Positions 1 through 9,261 of a stretch of DNA of 64,000 nucleotides are shown here, in pieces. Under the pieces are notes generated by a model, which was not told the DNA's origin, made no database searches, and saw only the letters and a program-made list of their open reading frames with translations. Each line of letters begins with the position of its first letter. Position 1 is the first letter of the stretch. Both the position numbers and the translations under genes were made by a program. Origin of the DNA: Pelotomaculum_C sp050950345 (lineage in GTDB: Bacteria > Bacillota > Desulfotomaculia > Desulfotomaculales > Pelotomaculaceae); assembly GCA_050950345.1 (NCBI GenBank), contig JBMNHK010000007.1, positions 310,001 through 374,000 on the forward strand. Reading direction: 5' to 3'.

Positions 1-606
1 CAGAATTATGAGCTCCACCGGTTATTCCCCATTTGGGGTTACGGCATCGGCCAGACAGTAGCCCAGGGTATTGCCAGAAGTTCCGTCTACGGTGAAATAA
101 TTATCCTGGCTGTTTTTGCCGGTTCACTGCAAGGTGTGGAACATATCAAGAAAGCCGGCTACATTGCCCTCTCACTGGCGGCTTTCTTCATTTCCGTATC
201 ATTGCTGGTTACCAGTTTGACCTTCCCATATTTCACTGAAGTAGAAGTCTCATCCCCTATTTATGAGCTGGCTACTCTAGTTGACTTCGGCAGGTATTTA
301 CAAAGGGTTGAGGCCGTCTTTGTATTTGGCTGGGTTATAGGTTCCTTTATCTCGGTGGCGGCTGTTTTTTATACCTTTACAAGTATCTATTGTCAAATGT
401 TCCGGATCCAGGACTCCAAACCCATTATCCTGCCTGCAGGCTTACTGCTTTTAACGCTGGCTATGCTCCCCAGGGACTTTACCGGTCTGGTCTTTGGTGG
501 AGTGCACTGGTTAAGGCAATACGGCAGTATTTTTTTCTTTATGCCGCCTATTGTTGCTTTGCTGGTCGCAAAGTTAAGAGGCAAGGGGGCCAAATCTCAT
601 GGGTAA
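1..606 (+). CDS. gerAB: Spore germination permease GerAB family, C-terminal part
   Basis: The reading frame is already open at base 1, so the start lies outside the window. The roughly 200 visible residues form several hydrophobic segments separated by short charged loops, typical of the C-terminal half of Ger(x)B proteins (APC-superfamily, inner spore membrane). These act with GerA and GerC subunits as nutrient germinant receptors. The stop codon overlaps the start of the following gerAC by 8 bases, which indicates translational coupling. The family call rests on hydrophobic pattern, position and neighbour; substrate cannot be told. Confidence 0.85.
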   Translation, partial: QNYELHRLFPIWGYGIGQTVAQGIARSSVYGEIIILAVFAGSLQGVEHIKKAGYIALSLAAFFISVSLLVTSLTFPYFTEVEVSSPIYELATLVDFGRYLQRVEAVFVFGWVIGSFISVAAVFYTFTSIYCQMFRIQDSKPIILPAGLLLLTLAMLPRDFTGLVFGGVHWLRQYGSIFFFMPPIVALLVAKLRGKGAKSHG

Positions 607-1872
607 GGCTCTCTTATTGGTGCTAATCTGCCTGATGCCTTTAGTTGGACTTACCGGCTGCTACGATGCCAGTGAGCTGGATGACACGGTGCACGTTACG
701 GTTATCGGTATAGATAAAGGGGAGGCGGAGCAATTGCGGCTTATCGTACAGTTTCCTACCATCAAAGGAAGCGAAGGCGGCGGATCGGTCGAAAGTAGCG
801 GCGAAGGAAAAGACCAGGAAGGTTATACCTTTGTTGCAGTGGATGCGCCCTCATTTTTTACCGGGGTTAATCTGTTAAATTCAGCTATTCCGCGCCGGCT
901 CAATTTTACTCACGCCCAGACCCTGGTAATTTCAGGGGAGTTGGCCAAAGAGGGGCAAATAGGAGAACTGATGGCCCCTATAATCAGAAACAGGCAAATA
1001 AGGAGATCGCTGCATGTGGTGGTAACAAGAGGCACCGCCCTGGACTTTATCAAGGATGCCAAGCCCCTCCTGGGCACATCAATTGCCAAGGCTATGGATT
1101 CCTCCTCTAAAGTAGCGGAAGAATCCGGTTATACGCCCCACAGCACCCTCATGAACTTTTATCACGCCATGAAATCACCGGATGGGCAACCGATAGCTAT
1201 TTTGGCGGGACAAAATGATTTTACAAATTTATCAAAAGATACAGCTATGCGGCAGGAGGGCTTTGGGGGGCAATATTATGCCGGAGAGATCCCCAGATTG
1301 GGTGGCAATAAAACCGAGTTCTTTGGGACAGCTCTTTTTGACGGAGACAGAATGGTGGGCGAGCTTAACGGTGGTGAAACCAGTTTAATGCTGATGTGCA
1401 GGGGGGAATACAACAGAGGCTTTTTTACTATACCTGATCCTCAATATGCTGAACAAGTTGTTGTTTTGGATGTTCGCCAGGTTAAGCAGCCTGAGGTTGA
1501 AGTCAGCTTTTTAGAAGACGGTATGCCGGTGATCGACTTAAGGCTGCAGCTGGAAGGGGATATTCTATCCGTACCAAGCCGGATCAATTACGAAAGCCAG
1601 GAGCTAAAGCCGGTTTTGGAGGAAGCCTTTGGCCGGTATATTAAGGGTAAGCTGGATGATCTGATAGTGAAATGCCAGGGCTTGCATACTGACGTGTTCT
1701 ATTTCGGAAGGACTGCAGTGCGGCAGTTTAACACGATTCAGGCCTGGGAAGAATACGGCTGGAAACAGCAATTCCCGTACGCTGAGGTTAATACAGAGGT
1801 GGAGTTTACGATCAGAGGGATGGAACCATGCTTAAGAGTTCTCCCATCGTCACCAGCGAGGGTATTAAGTAA
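599..1872 (+). CDS. gerAC: Spore germination lipoprotein GerAC family, frameshifted near the end
   Basis: Lipoprotein subunit of a germinant receptor. The N-terminus has a signal peptide ending in a lipobox (LTGC, Cys21), followed by the Ger(x)C N-terminal motif DDTVHVTVIGIDKG. As read, the frame runs to 1942 with an atypical tail. Restoring one missing base near 1823 (GATGGAACC to GATGGGAACC) gives the ending TMLKSSPIVTSEGIK with a stop at 1870-1872, 424 residues in total. That stop overlaps the next start as TAATG, which supports the restored frame. The end given here is the restored one. Either a true mutation or a homopolymer sequencing error explains it. Confidence 0.85.
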
Positions 1873-2030
1873 TGGGTCGCTTATTATTAATCATTGTTAT
1901 TTTATGGATCTCCATCTATATGTACAGCTTTGCCAGATATAACTGGCAGCAGCAAAACAGGACTGCCGTGGTAGGGGTGGTGCTGTTAACCCTGGTGGCC
2001 ATAATACTACCAATAATAGTTCTGTGGTAA
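1872..2030 (+). CDS. Small membrane protein (52 aa) coupled to gerAC
   Basis: A 52-residue protein with two hydrophobic helices (about residues 3-20 and 32-51) separated by a short polar linker RYNWQQQNR. Its ATG overlaps the restored gerAC stop by one base, so it is probably translated by coupling. Small two-helix proteins are known companions of ger operons in some Bacillus species (GerD/GerX-like or GerF-type partners are not sequence-matched here). I infer a germination-related membrane role from position only. Confidence 0.6.
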   Translation: MGRLLLIIVILWISIYMYSFARYNWQQQNRTAVVGVVLLTLVAIILPIIVLW

Positions 2031-2048
2031 AGGCTGCATCAGCATAAC

Positions 2049-2081
2049 AAAGGCTGCAGCCGGTAGCGGGTTGCAGCCTTT
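2049..2081. terminator. Hairpin between gerAC operon and PRC-barrel gene
   Basis: A perfect 10-bp stem AAAGGCTGCA (2049-2058) pairs with TGCAGCCTTT (2072-2081) around a 13-base loop. It lies between convergent genes and could terminate both. There is no long T run on the plus side, so its strength is uncertain. Confidence 0.55.
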
Positions 2082-2135
2082 TGCCATTACGCCACCCATG
2101 GCGTTAAACTATACGGTGCAGGTGCTCCCGCCCGG

Positions 2136-2954
2136 TCATGGCTGTGTCTTAGGTGGTTTGCCTGGATGGTCTTCTTGCTCCTGGGGAGGGGCAGCTATCG
2201 CCGGGGTAATTTCCTCTTTTTCAGGCTGTGGCGCTTCCGGTGGGTCTTTGCTGACAGCGCCGTCATCCCTGAGCTGCTTATTAATGCTGCCTTCCTCATC
2301 TTCAGGCTTGCCGCCGGGTTTGATGTCCCGTTTGACTTTTTCGATGGATTTGTTCAGGTTGTTCCCCAGCCCTTTAGTCTTTTGTAAGGTGTTTTCCCAA
2401 ATATGACCGGTGGACTCCCTGAAGCTTTTAACGGTTTCCTGTAAACCCCCGTCCAGTTTAACAATATTATCCAGAGCCTCGTTGGTGACGATGACCACTT
2501 CTTTTCCCAGGGTCCGGACATAGGCAATATCAAGGAAAGCATGACCTTTGAGCAAGCTGTTTATGAGATTGCTGGAAAACGCCACTCCGGCAATGTTTCC
2601 GGTGGCTAATTCCACATAATACTCGTCTACATGGCCCAGCAGCGAGCCGTTTTCAGCCACCAGTTTGGCGCCGATAATATCGATTTTTTCCCTGACCAGC
2701 TTGACAATATCCGGCAGGCTGGTGCCCCGTTCAACATGGGCGGTTTTTTCAATGGTGATGGCGTCACTACCCGCGCTGTTGATCTTCTGGTAAGGTATAA
2801 ACCGTTGCTCTTTAAACCAGCCTTTCTGCTCAATGATTAGCGCCGCTACCTTTTTATTGGCAGGGTCGATCACCAGGCTTTTAACATGGCCGATCTGCTG
2901 GCCCTCCTCCAGGCTTATTACCGGCATGGATTCAAATCGCTTGCTTTTACGCAT
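2136..2954 (-). CDS. PRC-barrel domain protein
   Basis: 272 residues with two PRC-barrel-like beta domains (about residues 1-75 and 85-165). These are followed by an amphipathic stretch and a Pro/Glu-rich charged tail. PRC-barrel proteins in sporulating Firmicutes include YlmC/YmxH-type sporulation proteins and photosynthetic/RNA-processing adaptors; this longer two-domain form has no assigned role that I know. It has a purine-rich ribosome site (GGGGGGTT) before ATG at 2954 and stands alone, convergent to the ger operon. Confidence 0.75.
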   Translation of the reverse strand: MRKSKRFESMPVISLEEGQQIGHVKSLVIDPANKKVAALIIEQKGWFKEQRFIPYQKINSAGSDAITIEKTAHVERGTSLPDIVKLVREKIDIIGAKLVAENGSLLGHVDEYYVELATGNIAGVAFSSNLINSLLKGHAFLDIAYVRTLGKEVVIVTNEALDNIVKLDGGLQETVKSFRESTGHIWENTLQKTKGLGNNLNKSIEKVKRDIKPGGKPEDEEGSINKQLRDDGAVSKDPPEAPQPEKEEITPAIAAPPQEQEDHPGKPPKTQP

Positions 2955-3147
2955 TTTAACCCCCCCCTGGAGTAAATCAGTTTCCTAGCTAATGCATATG
3001 TGCCGGCGGGAATGTTTATGACAAATATAGGGAATAATAGATAGCAAGAGCAGCTTGTGGCCGGCCATAAGATCTGAATTTTACCTTTCCCTCTAACTGA
3101 TTGCCCTGGTAAAATAGGGGATAGTTTAGAGGCGGGAGGCGCTGTTG

Positions 3148-3705
3148 ATGAAATTGATTGTGGGACTGGGTAACCCGGGTAAGCAGTACGCCGCAACCAG
3201 GCACAATGTGGGGTTCATGGTTATCGAACGCCTGGCCCGGGAACTGAAAGTGCCCGTTGCAAAAAAAATGTTTAACGCACTGGTGGGCCAGGGTATGCTG
3301 AACAATGAAAAGATTATTCTGGCCATGCCCCAGACTTATATGAATTTAAGCGGGCAGGCAGTGAGCGCCCTGCTGCACTGGTATAAGCTGGCGCCGGCTG
3401 ATCTGGCGGTAGTATACGATGATCTCGACCTGCCTGCGGGAACCTTGCGGCTTCGTCCCGCCGGTGGCGCAGGTGGCCATAGGGGGATGCAATCTATTAT
3501 TGCCGCCCTGGGCACGGAAAACTTTGCCCGGCTCAGGGTCGGCATCGGCAGGCCCCCGGCGGAAGAGATGGATACGGCGGATTATGTTTTAAGCCGTCTG
3601 GATCTCCGGGAAATGGAGGATGTCTTGCAGTCAGCAGCCGGGGCAATCCTATGTATGCTCAGTGAGGGTCTGGAGAAAGCTATGAACCTGTACAACAGAA
3701 GGTGA
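3148..3705 (+). CDS. pth: Peptidyl-tRNA hydrolase
   Basis: Hydrolyses peptidyl-tRNA released from stalled ribosomes (B. subtilis spoVC). The start MKLIVGLGNPG with the family's Asn9, the RHNVGF motif with catalytic His19, the DDLDLP motif near residue 92 and the GGAGGHRGM loop are all present. Length 185 matches the family. A TTG lies one codon upstream; I prefer ATG 3148 because GGGAGG at 3134-3139 is then 8 bases away. It opens the pth-fin-mfd-spoVT block seen in spore formers. Confidence 0.97.
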   Translation: MKLIVGLGNPGKQYAATRHNVGFMVIERLARELKVPVAKKMFNALVGQGMLNNEKIILAMPQTYMNLSGQAVSALLHWYKLAPADLAVVYDDLDLPAGTLRLRPAGGAGGHRGMQSIIAALGTENFARLRVGIGRPPAEEMDTADYVLSRLDLREMEDVLQSAAGAILCMLSEGLEKAMNLYNRR

Positions 3706-3738
3706 GGTTTTATCAGCCTGAAGCATTTAATCTCCGGG

Positions 3739-4134
3739 GTGCCCCTGGCCATGCTCCTGGGGAGCATGGCTGCCTTACTGGCCTGGCAGATCAATAAATT
3801 TGCCCTGCAACGGGTGGGGGAAAGGTGGATTCTCCCGGCGCCTGCAGCGGAGGAAACCGTCAAGACAGCTGCAGCTGTTTTAGGTGGTGCGGATATATTT
3901 TTAACCCACCTTTTTTTTGGTGTTGTAGAGGGTTTTTGGGAATACTACAACCGCCAAAATGGCGTTCTGGCAGGGTTGGCGGCGTTGGCCAGCCATTCTG
4001 TTTTTGGGTTTACCACCTTGTGGATTTATCTCTGGTGGGGCCAATGGGTTGTTGCGCTGGGGGCGGGGATCCTGGTACATACTGCGTGGAATTACCTGAT
4101 CATTAAATATGCAGGCCGGGGGCATAATAATTAA
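3739..4134 (+). CDS. Integral membrane protein, PrsW/CPBP protease-like
   Basis: About 131 residues with four hydrophobic helices. Conserved-looking polar motifs sit inside or at the ends of helices: EETVK near residue 38, EGFWE near 64, SHSVFGF near 84 and HTAWN near 115. Paired Glu and His residues in membrane helices resemble the PrsW/CPBP (Abi) glutamic intramembrane protease superfamily, so I infer such a role; catalysis is not shown. The true start could be a CTG at 3718, seven codons upstream, with GGTGAGG placed 10 bases before it. It lies between pth and fin, 33 bases after pth. Confidence 0.6.
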   Translation: MPLAMLLGSMAALLAWQINKFALQRVGERWILPAPAAEETVKTAAAVLGGADIFLTHLFFGVVEGFWEYYNRQNGVLAGLAALASHSVFGFTTLWIYLWWGQWVVALGAGILVHTAWNYLIIKYAGRGHNN

Positions 4135-4167
4135 TGTAATTCAATTCTAGGAATGAGGGTGAACCCT

Positions 4168-4401
4168 TTGAAACTTATCTATGTCTGTGAATGTTGTGAT
4201 GCAATCGTGCATAGTCTGGATATGGAAGCCCTTGCTGCGGGAGAGACACCCCCTGGCTTGACTGGTACCGGTCCCCAGAATATAATTGATCTGCCGGGAA
4301 GCGGTACCCAGGTAACCTTAACCACTATTTGTGACGAATGCCTGGAGGAAATCTATGGCGGGCCCGAAAATACCTTCTATAGTGGACCTGTCTGGAATTA
4401 A
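4168..4401 (+). CDS. fin: Anti-sigma factor Fin (YabK/DUF2757) homologue
   Basis: A small zinc-binding-type protein with CECC near the start and ICDECLEEIYGGP near the end. This matches Fin of B. subtilis (YxCxxC... ICxxCxEAL), an antagonist of sigma-F that helps switch the forespore to sigma-G. Its place directly before mfd is the same as in Bacillus. I prefer the TTG start at 4168 (MKLIYVCECCD) because GAGGGTG at 4155-4161 is then well spaced; an ATG at 4153 would place that site inside the gene. About 77 residues, the usual size. Confidence 0.75.
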   Translation: MKLIYVCECCDAIVHSLDMEALAAGETPPGLTGTGPQNIIDLPGSGTQVTLTTICDECLEEIYGGPENTFYSGPVWN

Positions 4402-4529
4402 CCGGCCTATATTCAGCTCAGTGAGTAAAAGGATAACTTGCCTTTTTATCGAAAACCGTAAAGCCGAGCTTTGGCGCCCATTTGCTGCTGAAGCTCTTTT
4501 TGTGATGGGTAATTGGAGGAAATGATGCA

Positions 4530-7500
4530 ATGCATGGCATTTTAAAGCCCCTGGAAGCCTCGGCAGAGTTTGTCAGCCTGGCGGCAGGGTTGAAGGAAAA
4601 ACAAAAGCAAATGGTGTTCGGGTTGAGCGGCCCACAGCGGGCCTATCTCCTGGCCGGTCTGGTTGAGCAAGCTCCCAACCGCAGTTTTCTGGTGTTGACG
4701 GCAGGGGAACGTGAAGCGGCGGATTTAGGCGATGCAATTGCCTGTTTTTCCCCCGGCAGCGCCATACTGCAGTTTCCTGTCATGCATTTATTGCCCTACC
4801 AGATCTTAGCCCAGAGCACGGAAGTAGCGGCGCAGCGTCTTCGGGTGCTGGAAATTCTGCTGCGGCGTGAGCCTGGTGTAATTATTGCCCCTGTCGAGGC
4901 TATGCTGCGGTGTTTGACACCGCCGGAGCAGTTCAAGGCTGCTGTGTTGCGGTTGGCTGTAGGAGATCAGATTGATCTGGAGAAGCTGGTTTATGATTTA
5001 TCCGGTATGGGCTACGAACGGGTTGAGCTGATTGAGGGCAGGGGCCAGTTTGCCAGGCGGGGAGGCATCCTGGACATTTTCCCCATGACCGCCCACCGCC
5101 CCTACCGCCTGGAATTCTTCGATGATGAGGTTGATACCATCCGGCGGTTTAATATCGCCTCCCAAAGGTCTGAGGAGAAGGTTTCAGAATTGGTGTTATT
5201 CCCTGCCAGTGAGTTAATTGCCGATGCGGCTAACCGGGCCAAAGCCCGCCAGAGGTTTGAAAGAGAATATCTGACCCAGTGCCGCAAACTTGAAGAGACT
5301 GGGGAACCGGGAGCTTTGCAGCAGTTGCGGGAAAAGTACGGCGCTATTCTGGATAGCTTTGACGGGTACTTTAACGGGATAGAGCAGTTCATGCCTTATT
5401 TTTACCCTGAGACGGTGACTTTGCTGGACTACTTGCCCGAACAAACCCCCGTCTATTTAGATGACCCGCTGCGCTTAAAAGAAGTTGTGGAATTATCTCA
5501 GCGTGAACGCGCCGGAACTTACTCAGAGCTTTTAGTCAAGGGCAAGCTGCTGCCCGGCCAGCTGCGCACTTACACTGACTGGGAACATCTTTCAGCCGGG
5601 TTGGACTCCCGGCCGGCAATCTGCTCATCCCTCTTGCCCCGCCGGCCGGGATTTATCGCAATTCAACAGAGTTTTAATTTGCCCGGCAAACCTGTGCCGT
5701 CATTTCTCGGCAAACTGGAACTGTTGGCGGAAGAACTGCGGCACTGGCGATCAGCCGGTTATGCCGTTGTGTTATACGTTAGCGGCCAGCAGCGGGCTCA
5801 GCAGATGCTCCACTCCTTTAGGGAGCACAATATCGACGCCTTTTATGCCAATTCCCTGCAGGGGCATGTTAGGCCCGGCAATGTAGTGCTGGCCAATGGC
5901 CATATTGAGTCAGGTTTCGATTTGCCCTTTTGTCGTTTGGTGGTCCTGACGGAAGGCGATATCATCGGCCGGTGCAAAAAAGCAAGCCGGGAAGTTAAGC
6001 GCACAGACAAGCTGGCCCCCTTTGTGGATCTCAAAACAGGTGATTATGTGGTGCATGTTCACCACGGCATCGGTCGCTATCTGGGGGTAACGCCCCTGAA
6101 CATCCAGGGAATTAAGAAGGAATACCTGCTGATCAAGTTCGCCGGCGAGGACAAACTCTACGTACCGGTTGATCAGGTGGGTCTGATCCAAAAGTACCTG
6201 GGCGGTGAAGGTGAAGCACCCCGGTTGTCGCGGTTGGGTGGCGCGGAGTGGGCCAAAGCTAAAAGCAAGGTCAAGGCTGCGGTGAGGGAGATGGCCCAGG
6301 ACCTGCTCAAGCTATATGCGGCCAGAGAAACCATCAAAGGATATGCTTTCAGCAAGGATACGGTTTGGCAGAGTGAATTTGAGGCGGCCTTTCCTTTTGA
6401 GGAGACCCCCGACCAGCTGCGGGCCGTAAATGAGATCAAGGCTGATATGGAGAGCCCCAGGCCTATGGACCGCCTGCTTTGTGGTGATGTCGGTTATGGC
6501 AAAACAGAAGTTGCCTTAAGGGCGGCCTTCAAAGCCGTCATGGATGGCAAACAGGTTGCCTTGCTGGCACCCACTACCATCCTGGCCCAGCAGCATTACA
6601 ACACCTTTCTGGAGCGGTTTAAGGGCTTTCCCGTGAACATAGACGTCTTGAGCCGCTTCCGGAGTCCCCGGGAACAGCGCCAGGTGCTGCGGGAACTCGG
6701 CAAAGGGATGGTGGATATAGTTATCGGCACGCACCGCCTGCTGCAGGATGATGTGAAATTTAAGGATCTGGGTCTTATGATCGTGGACGAGGAGCAGCGT
6801 TTTGGGGTCGCCCATAAAGAAAAGCTGAAGCTAATCAGCAAAAATGTGGATGTGGTAACACTCTCCGCCACCCCGATCCCCCGCACGCTGCAAATGTCAC
6901 TGGTGGGGATGCGGGATACGAGCATCCTGGAAACGCCGCCGGAGAATCGCTATCCCGTCCAAACCTATGTCCTGGAGGAAGATCCGGCGCTGATCCGTGA
7001 GGCTATTCGCCGGGAGATGGGACGTGGGGGACAGGTTTTCTACGTCTATAACCGTATATTTGATATGGAAAGGGTAGCTAACTGGCTGCTTGATCTGGTG
7101 CCGGAAGCAAGGATAGCCGTTGCCCACGGCCAGATAAAGGAGGACGTGCTGGAAAAATTAATGCTGGATTTTATGAACCATGAGTACGACGTTTTGCTCT
7201 GCACCACAATTATTGAAAACGGCCTGGATATACCCAATGTCAATACCCTGATCGTCAAGGACTCCGGCATGATGGGTCTGGCTCAATTGTATCAATTGCG
7301 GGGCAGGGTTGGCCGTTCCAATCGGGTTGCCTATGCTTACTTTACTTACCGCAAGGATAAGTCCCTGGGCGAAGCAGCGGAAAAACGTCTGGCGGCAATC
7401 CGTGAATTCACCGAGCTTGGTTCAGGTTTTAAAATTGCCATGCGCGATCTGGAGATTCGCGGGGCCGGCAATATCCTGGGGGTGGAGCAGCACGGGCATA

Positions 7501-8105
7501 TAGCCGCCGTGGGTTTTGACCTGTACAGCCGCTTGTTGGAAGAGGAGGTGCGGGAAGCCAAAGGTGAGGAGGCGGCCGTTCCTGCGGAGACCTCTATTGA
7601 ATTGCCTGTAGAAGCGTATATCCCGGATGCTTATATCCCGGATACCAACCAGAAGGTGGCGATCTACAAGCGCATCGCGAGTTTTGACTCCCTGGAGGAA
7701 ATCCCGGATATGGAGGATGAACTGGTGGATCGCTATGGAGATTTGCCGGCTCCGGTTAACAACCTCTTAGCCGTAGCCAGGATCAGGGTTTTGGCCGGTA
7801 AGCTGAAAATTAAGTCCATCAGTCTGGTTTCCAACCAGTTGCGGCTGCTATTGCACCCGGGCCAGACCCTGGCCGGGGAGGATTTGGTAGCGGCTGGCAG
7901 TCATTATCCAAACCGGGTAAAATATTCCGTTGCAGGAGAGGAGTTTGAAATCAAGCTGCGTTTGGCCGGGAAAGGGCAGGTTGAAACCAGCTACCTGCTG
8001 GAACAAGTGGAAGCCTTTTTAAATATCCTGGGCGGCTCTCGCCACAAAGCCCCCCTGCCGGGGGAAAGCCCGGTGGTTGTCAATGAAAGCAATATTAATA
8101 TATAA
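4530..8105 (+). CDS. mfd: Transcription-repair coupling factor Mfd
   Basis: DNA translocase that removes RNA polymerase stalled at lesions and recruits UvrA. The 1191 residues show the full architecture: UvrB-like N-terminal modules (about 1-350), RNA-polymerase interaction CarD-like domain (about 500-570, DYVVHVHHGIGRYLG), RecG-like translocase with Walker A GDVGYGKTE near 652 and DEEQRFGV near 753, SATPIPRT, the QLRGRVGRS motif VI, and a C-terminal TRCF domain. GGAGGA lies 10 bases before the ATG. It is likely co-transcribed with the foldase gene 33 bases downstream. Confidence 0.97.
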   Translation: MHGILKPLEASAEFVSLAAGLKEKQKQMVFGLSGPQRAYLLAGLVEQAPNRSFLVLTAGEREAADLGDAIACFSPGSAILQFPVMHLLPYQILAQSTEVAAQRLRVLEILLRREPGVIIAPVEAMLRCLTPPEQFKAAVLRLAVGDQIDLEKLVYDLSGMGYERVELIEGRGQFARRGGILDIFPMTAHRPYRLEFFDDEVDTIRRFNIASQRSEEKVSELVLFPASELIADAANRAKARQRFEREYLTQCRKLEETGEPGALQQLREKYGAILDSFDGYFNGIEQFMPYFYPETVTLLDYLPEQTPVYLDDPLRLKEVVELSQRERAGTYSELLVKGKLLPGQLRTYTDWEHLSAGLDSRPAICSSLLPRRPGFIAIQQSFNLPGKPVPSFLGKLELLAEELRHWRSAGYAVVLYVSGQQRAQQMLHSFREHNIDAFYANSLQGHVRPGNVVLANGHIESGFDLPFCRLVVLTEGDIIGRCKKASREVKRTDKLAPFVDLKTGDYVVHVHHGIGRYLGVTPLNIQGIKKEYLLIKFAGEDKLYVPVDQVGLIQKYLGGEGEAPRLSRLGGAEWAKAKSKVKAAVREMAQDLLKLYAARETIKGYAFSKDTVWQSEFEAAFPFEETPDQLRAVNEIKADMESPRPMDRLLCGDVGYGKTEVALRAAFKAVMDGKQVALLAPTTILAQQHYNTFLERFKGFPVNIDVLSRFRSPREQRQVLRELGKGMVDIVIGTHRLLQDDVKFKDLGLMIVDEEQRFGVAHKEKLKLISKNVDVVTLSATPIPRTLQMSLVGMRDTSILETPPENRYPVQTYVLEEDPALIREAIRREMGRGGQVFYVYNRIFDMERVANWLLDLVPEARIAVAHGQIKEDVLEKLMLDFMNHEYDVLLCTTIIENGLDIPNVNTLIVKDSGMMGLAQLYQLRGRVGRSNRVAYAYFTYRKDKSLGEAAEKRLAAIREFTELGSGFKIAMRDLEIRGAGNILGVEQHGHIAAVGFDLYSRLLEEEVREAKGEEAAVPAETSIELPVEAYIPDAYIPDTNQKVAIYKRIASFDSLEEIPDMEDELVDRYGDLPAPVNNLLAVARIRVLAGKLKIKSISLVSNQLRLLLHPGQTLAGEDLVAAGSHYPNRVKYSVAGEEFEIKLRLAGKGQVETSYLLEQVEAFLNILGGSRHKAPLPGESPVVVNESNINI

Positions 8106-8137
8106 TGTACTCATTCTTTTGAAGGGTGGTTAGGCAA

Positions 8138-9160
8138 ATGAATAAGAGAATACTTGGAATCACGCTCCTGGCACTGGCGCTCATAGCTCTGCTGACAGGG
8201 GCATTCGTTTTTGCTCGCAACGCTGATATTGTGGCAACCGTTAACGGAGAGTCGATCACAGCCCAGGAGTTGGACAAGCTTGTTGATGAGGTTAAGGCCG
8301 GCTATGAGATGCAGGGGTTGGACTTCAGCGGTGAACAGGGCGCAGGTCTACTGGCCAGTTTACGCAATAGTATATTGGAACAGTTAATCAACCAAAAATT
8401 AATGATTCAGGAAGCTAAGAAAATAGAAACTTTGAGTCCTGCCCGGATTGATGAAATCATCGATGTTTTTAAACAGGAGTTCCCCTCGGAAGAGGAATAC
8501 CAGGCTTTTATTGAGGAGCTCAAGATGGATCAAGAAAGCATTGCTTATATCTTAAACCTGCAAGAATACTTAACCAGGGATATGCCGCCTGTTACTGATG
8601 AGGAGATCAGGCAGTTTTATGACAACTACAAGGAACAGATGGGACAGCCGGAGCAGTTGCAGGTCCGCCATATATTATTCTTTGTGGATGAAGGCGATAA
8701 GGGTTACCCAATTCAACACACCGATGAGGAAGCACAGCAACTGGCCCAAAATGTAATTGAGCAACTCAAGCAAGGAGCGGATTTCTCCGAACTGGCCAGG
8801 ACTCACTCGGAGGACGAAGGGACCAAAATAAATGGCGGTCTGTTTGCGTTCAGTGACGGACAGGCTGTAGCGGAATTTGAACAAGCAGCTAAGGTGTTAC
8901 AGGATGGTGAATTTACTGAGACCCCGGTTAAAACCGAATTTGGTTACCATGTTATTCTCAGGGAAAAAGTCATCCCGGCCGTGATCCCTGCTCTTGAAGA
9001 GGTAAAGGACGGGATTGCCCAACAGCTGAATGCTGAAGCCAAACAGAATAAAATCGGCCAGTATATGACGGAAGCTAAAAATAATGCCGTTATCGTTAAC
9101 AATTTAGCAGACCAGTCAGAAGTATATTTTGATACTGAACAATTAAAGCCCGACAAATAA
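8138..9160 (+). CDS. SurA/PrsA-type peptidyl-prolyl isomerase, exported
   Basis: Extracytoplasmic foldase. It has an N-terminal hydrophobic segment (residues 5-25) without a lipobox Cys, so it is membrane-anchored or secreted rather than a lipoprotein like B. subtilis PrsA. Next come a SurA_N-like helical domain (about 30-150) and a parvulin rotamase domain (about 175-275; QVRHILFF, GGLFAF, FGYHVI). ATG 8138 is chosen over GTG 8126 because AAGGGTGG then sits at ribosome-site distance. It follows mfd, as a foldase does in many Clostridia. Confidence 0.88.
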   Translation: MNKRILGITLLALALIALLTGAFVFARNADIVATVNGESITAQELDKLVDEVKAGYEMQGLDFSGEQGAGLLASLRNSILEQLINQKLMIQEAKKIETLSPARIDEIIDVFKQEFPSEEEYQAFIEELKMDQESIAYILNLQEYLTRDMPPVTDEEIRQFYDNYKEQMGQPEQLQVRHILFFVDEGDKGYPIQHTDEEAQQLAQNVIEQLKQGADFSELARTHSEDEGTKINGGLFAFSDGQAVAEFEQAAKVLQDGEFTETPVKTEFGYHVILREKVIPAVIPALEEVKDGIAQQLNAEAKQNKIGQYMTEAKNNAVIVNNLADQSEVYFDTEQLKPDK

Positions 9161-9178
9161 TGGTTGGTTGGAAAAAAA

Positions 9179-9209
9179 TGAATAATCAGCGTCTTCCCGT
9201 TATATACTA
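9179..9209 (+). promoter_or_regulatory. Candidate sigma-G promoter of spoVT
   Basis: TGAATA (9179-9184), an 18-base spacer and TATACTA (9203-9209) match the forespore sigma-G consensus (TGAATA, CATACTA) at 12 of 13 positions. It lies 53 bases before spoVT, a known sigma-G gene in B. subtilis. Confidence 0.65.
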
Positions 9210-9261
9210 TTTTATGAAGCTGATCTTATGAAATAGCCTGTATAGGAGGGAAGGGGCATAA

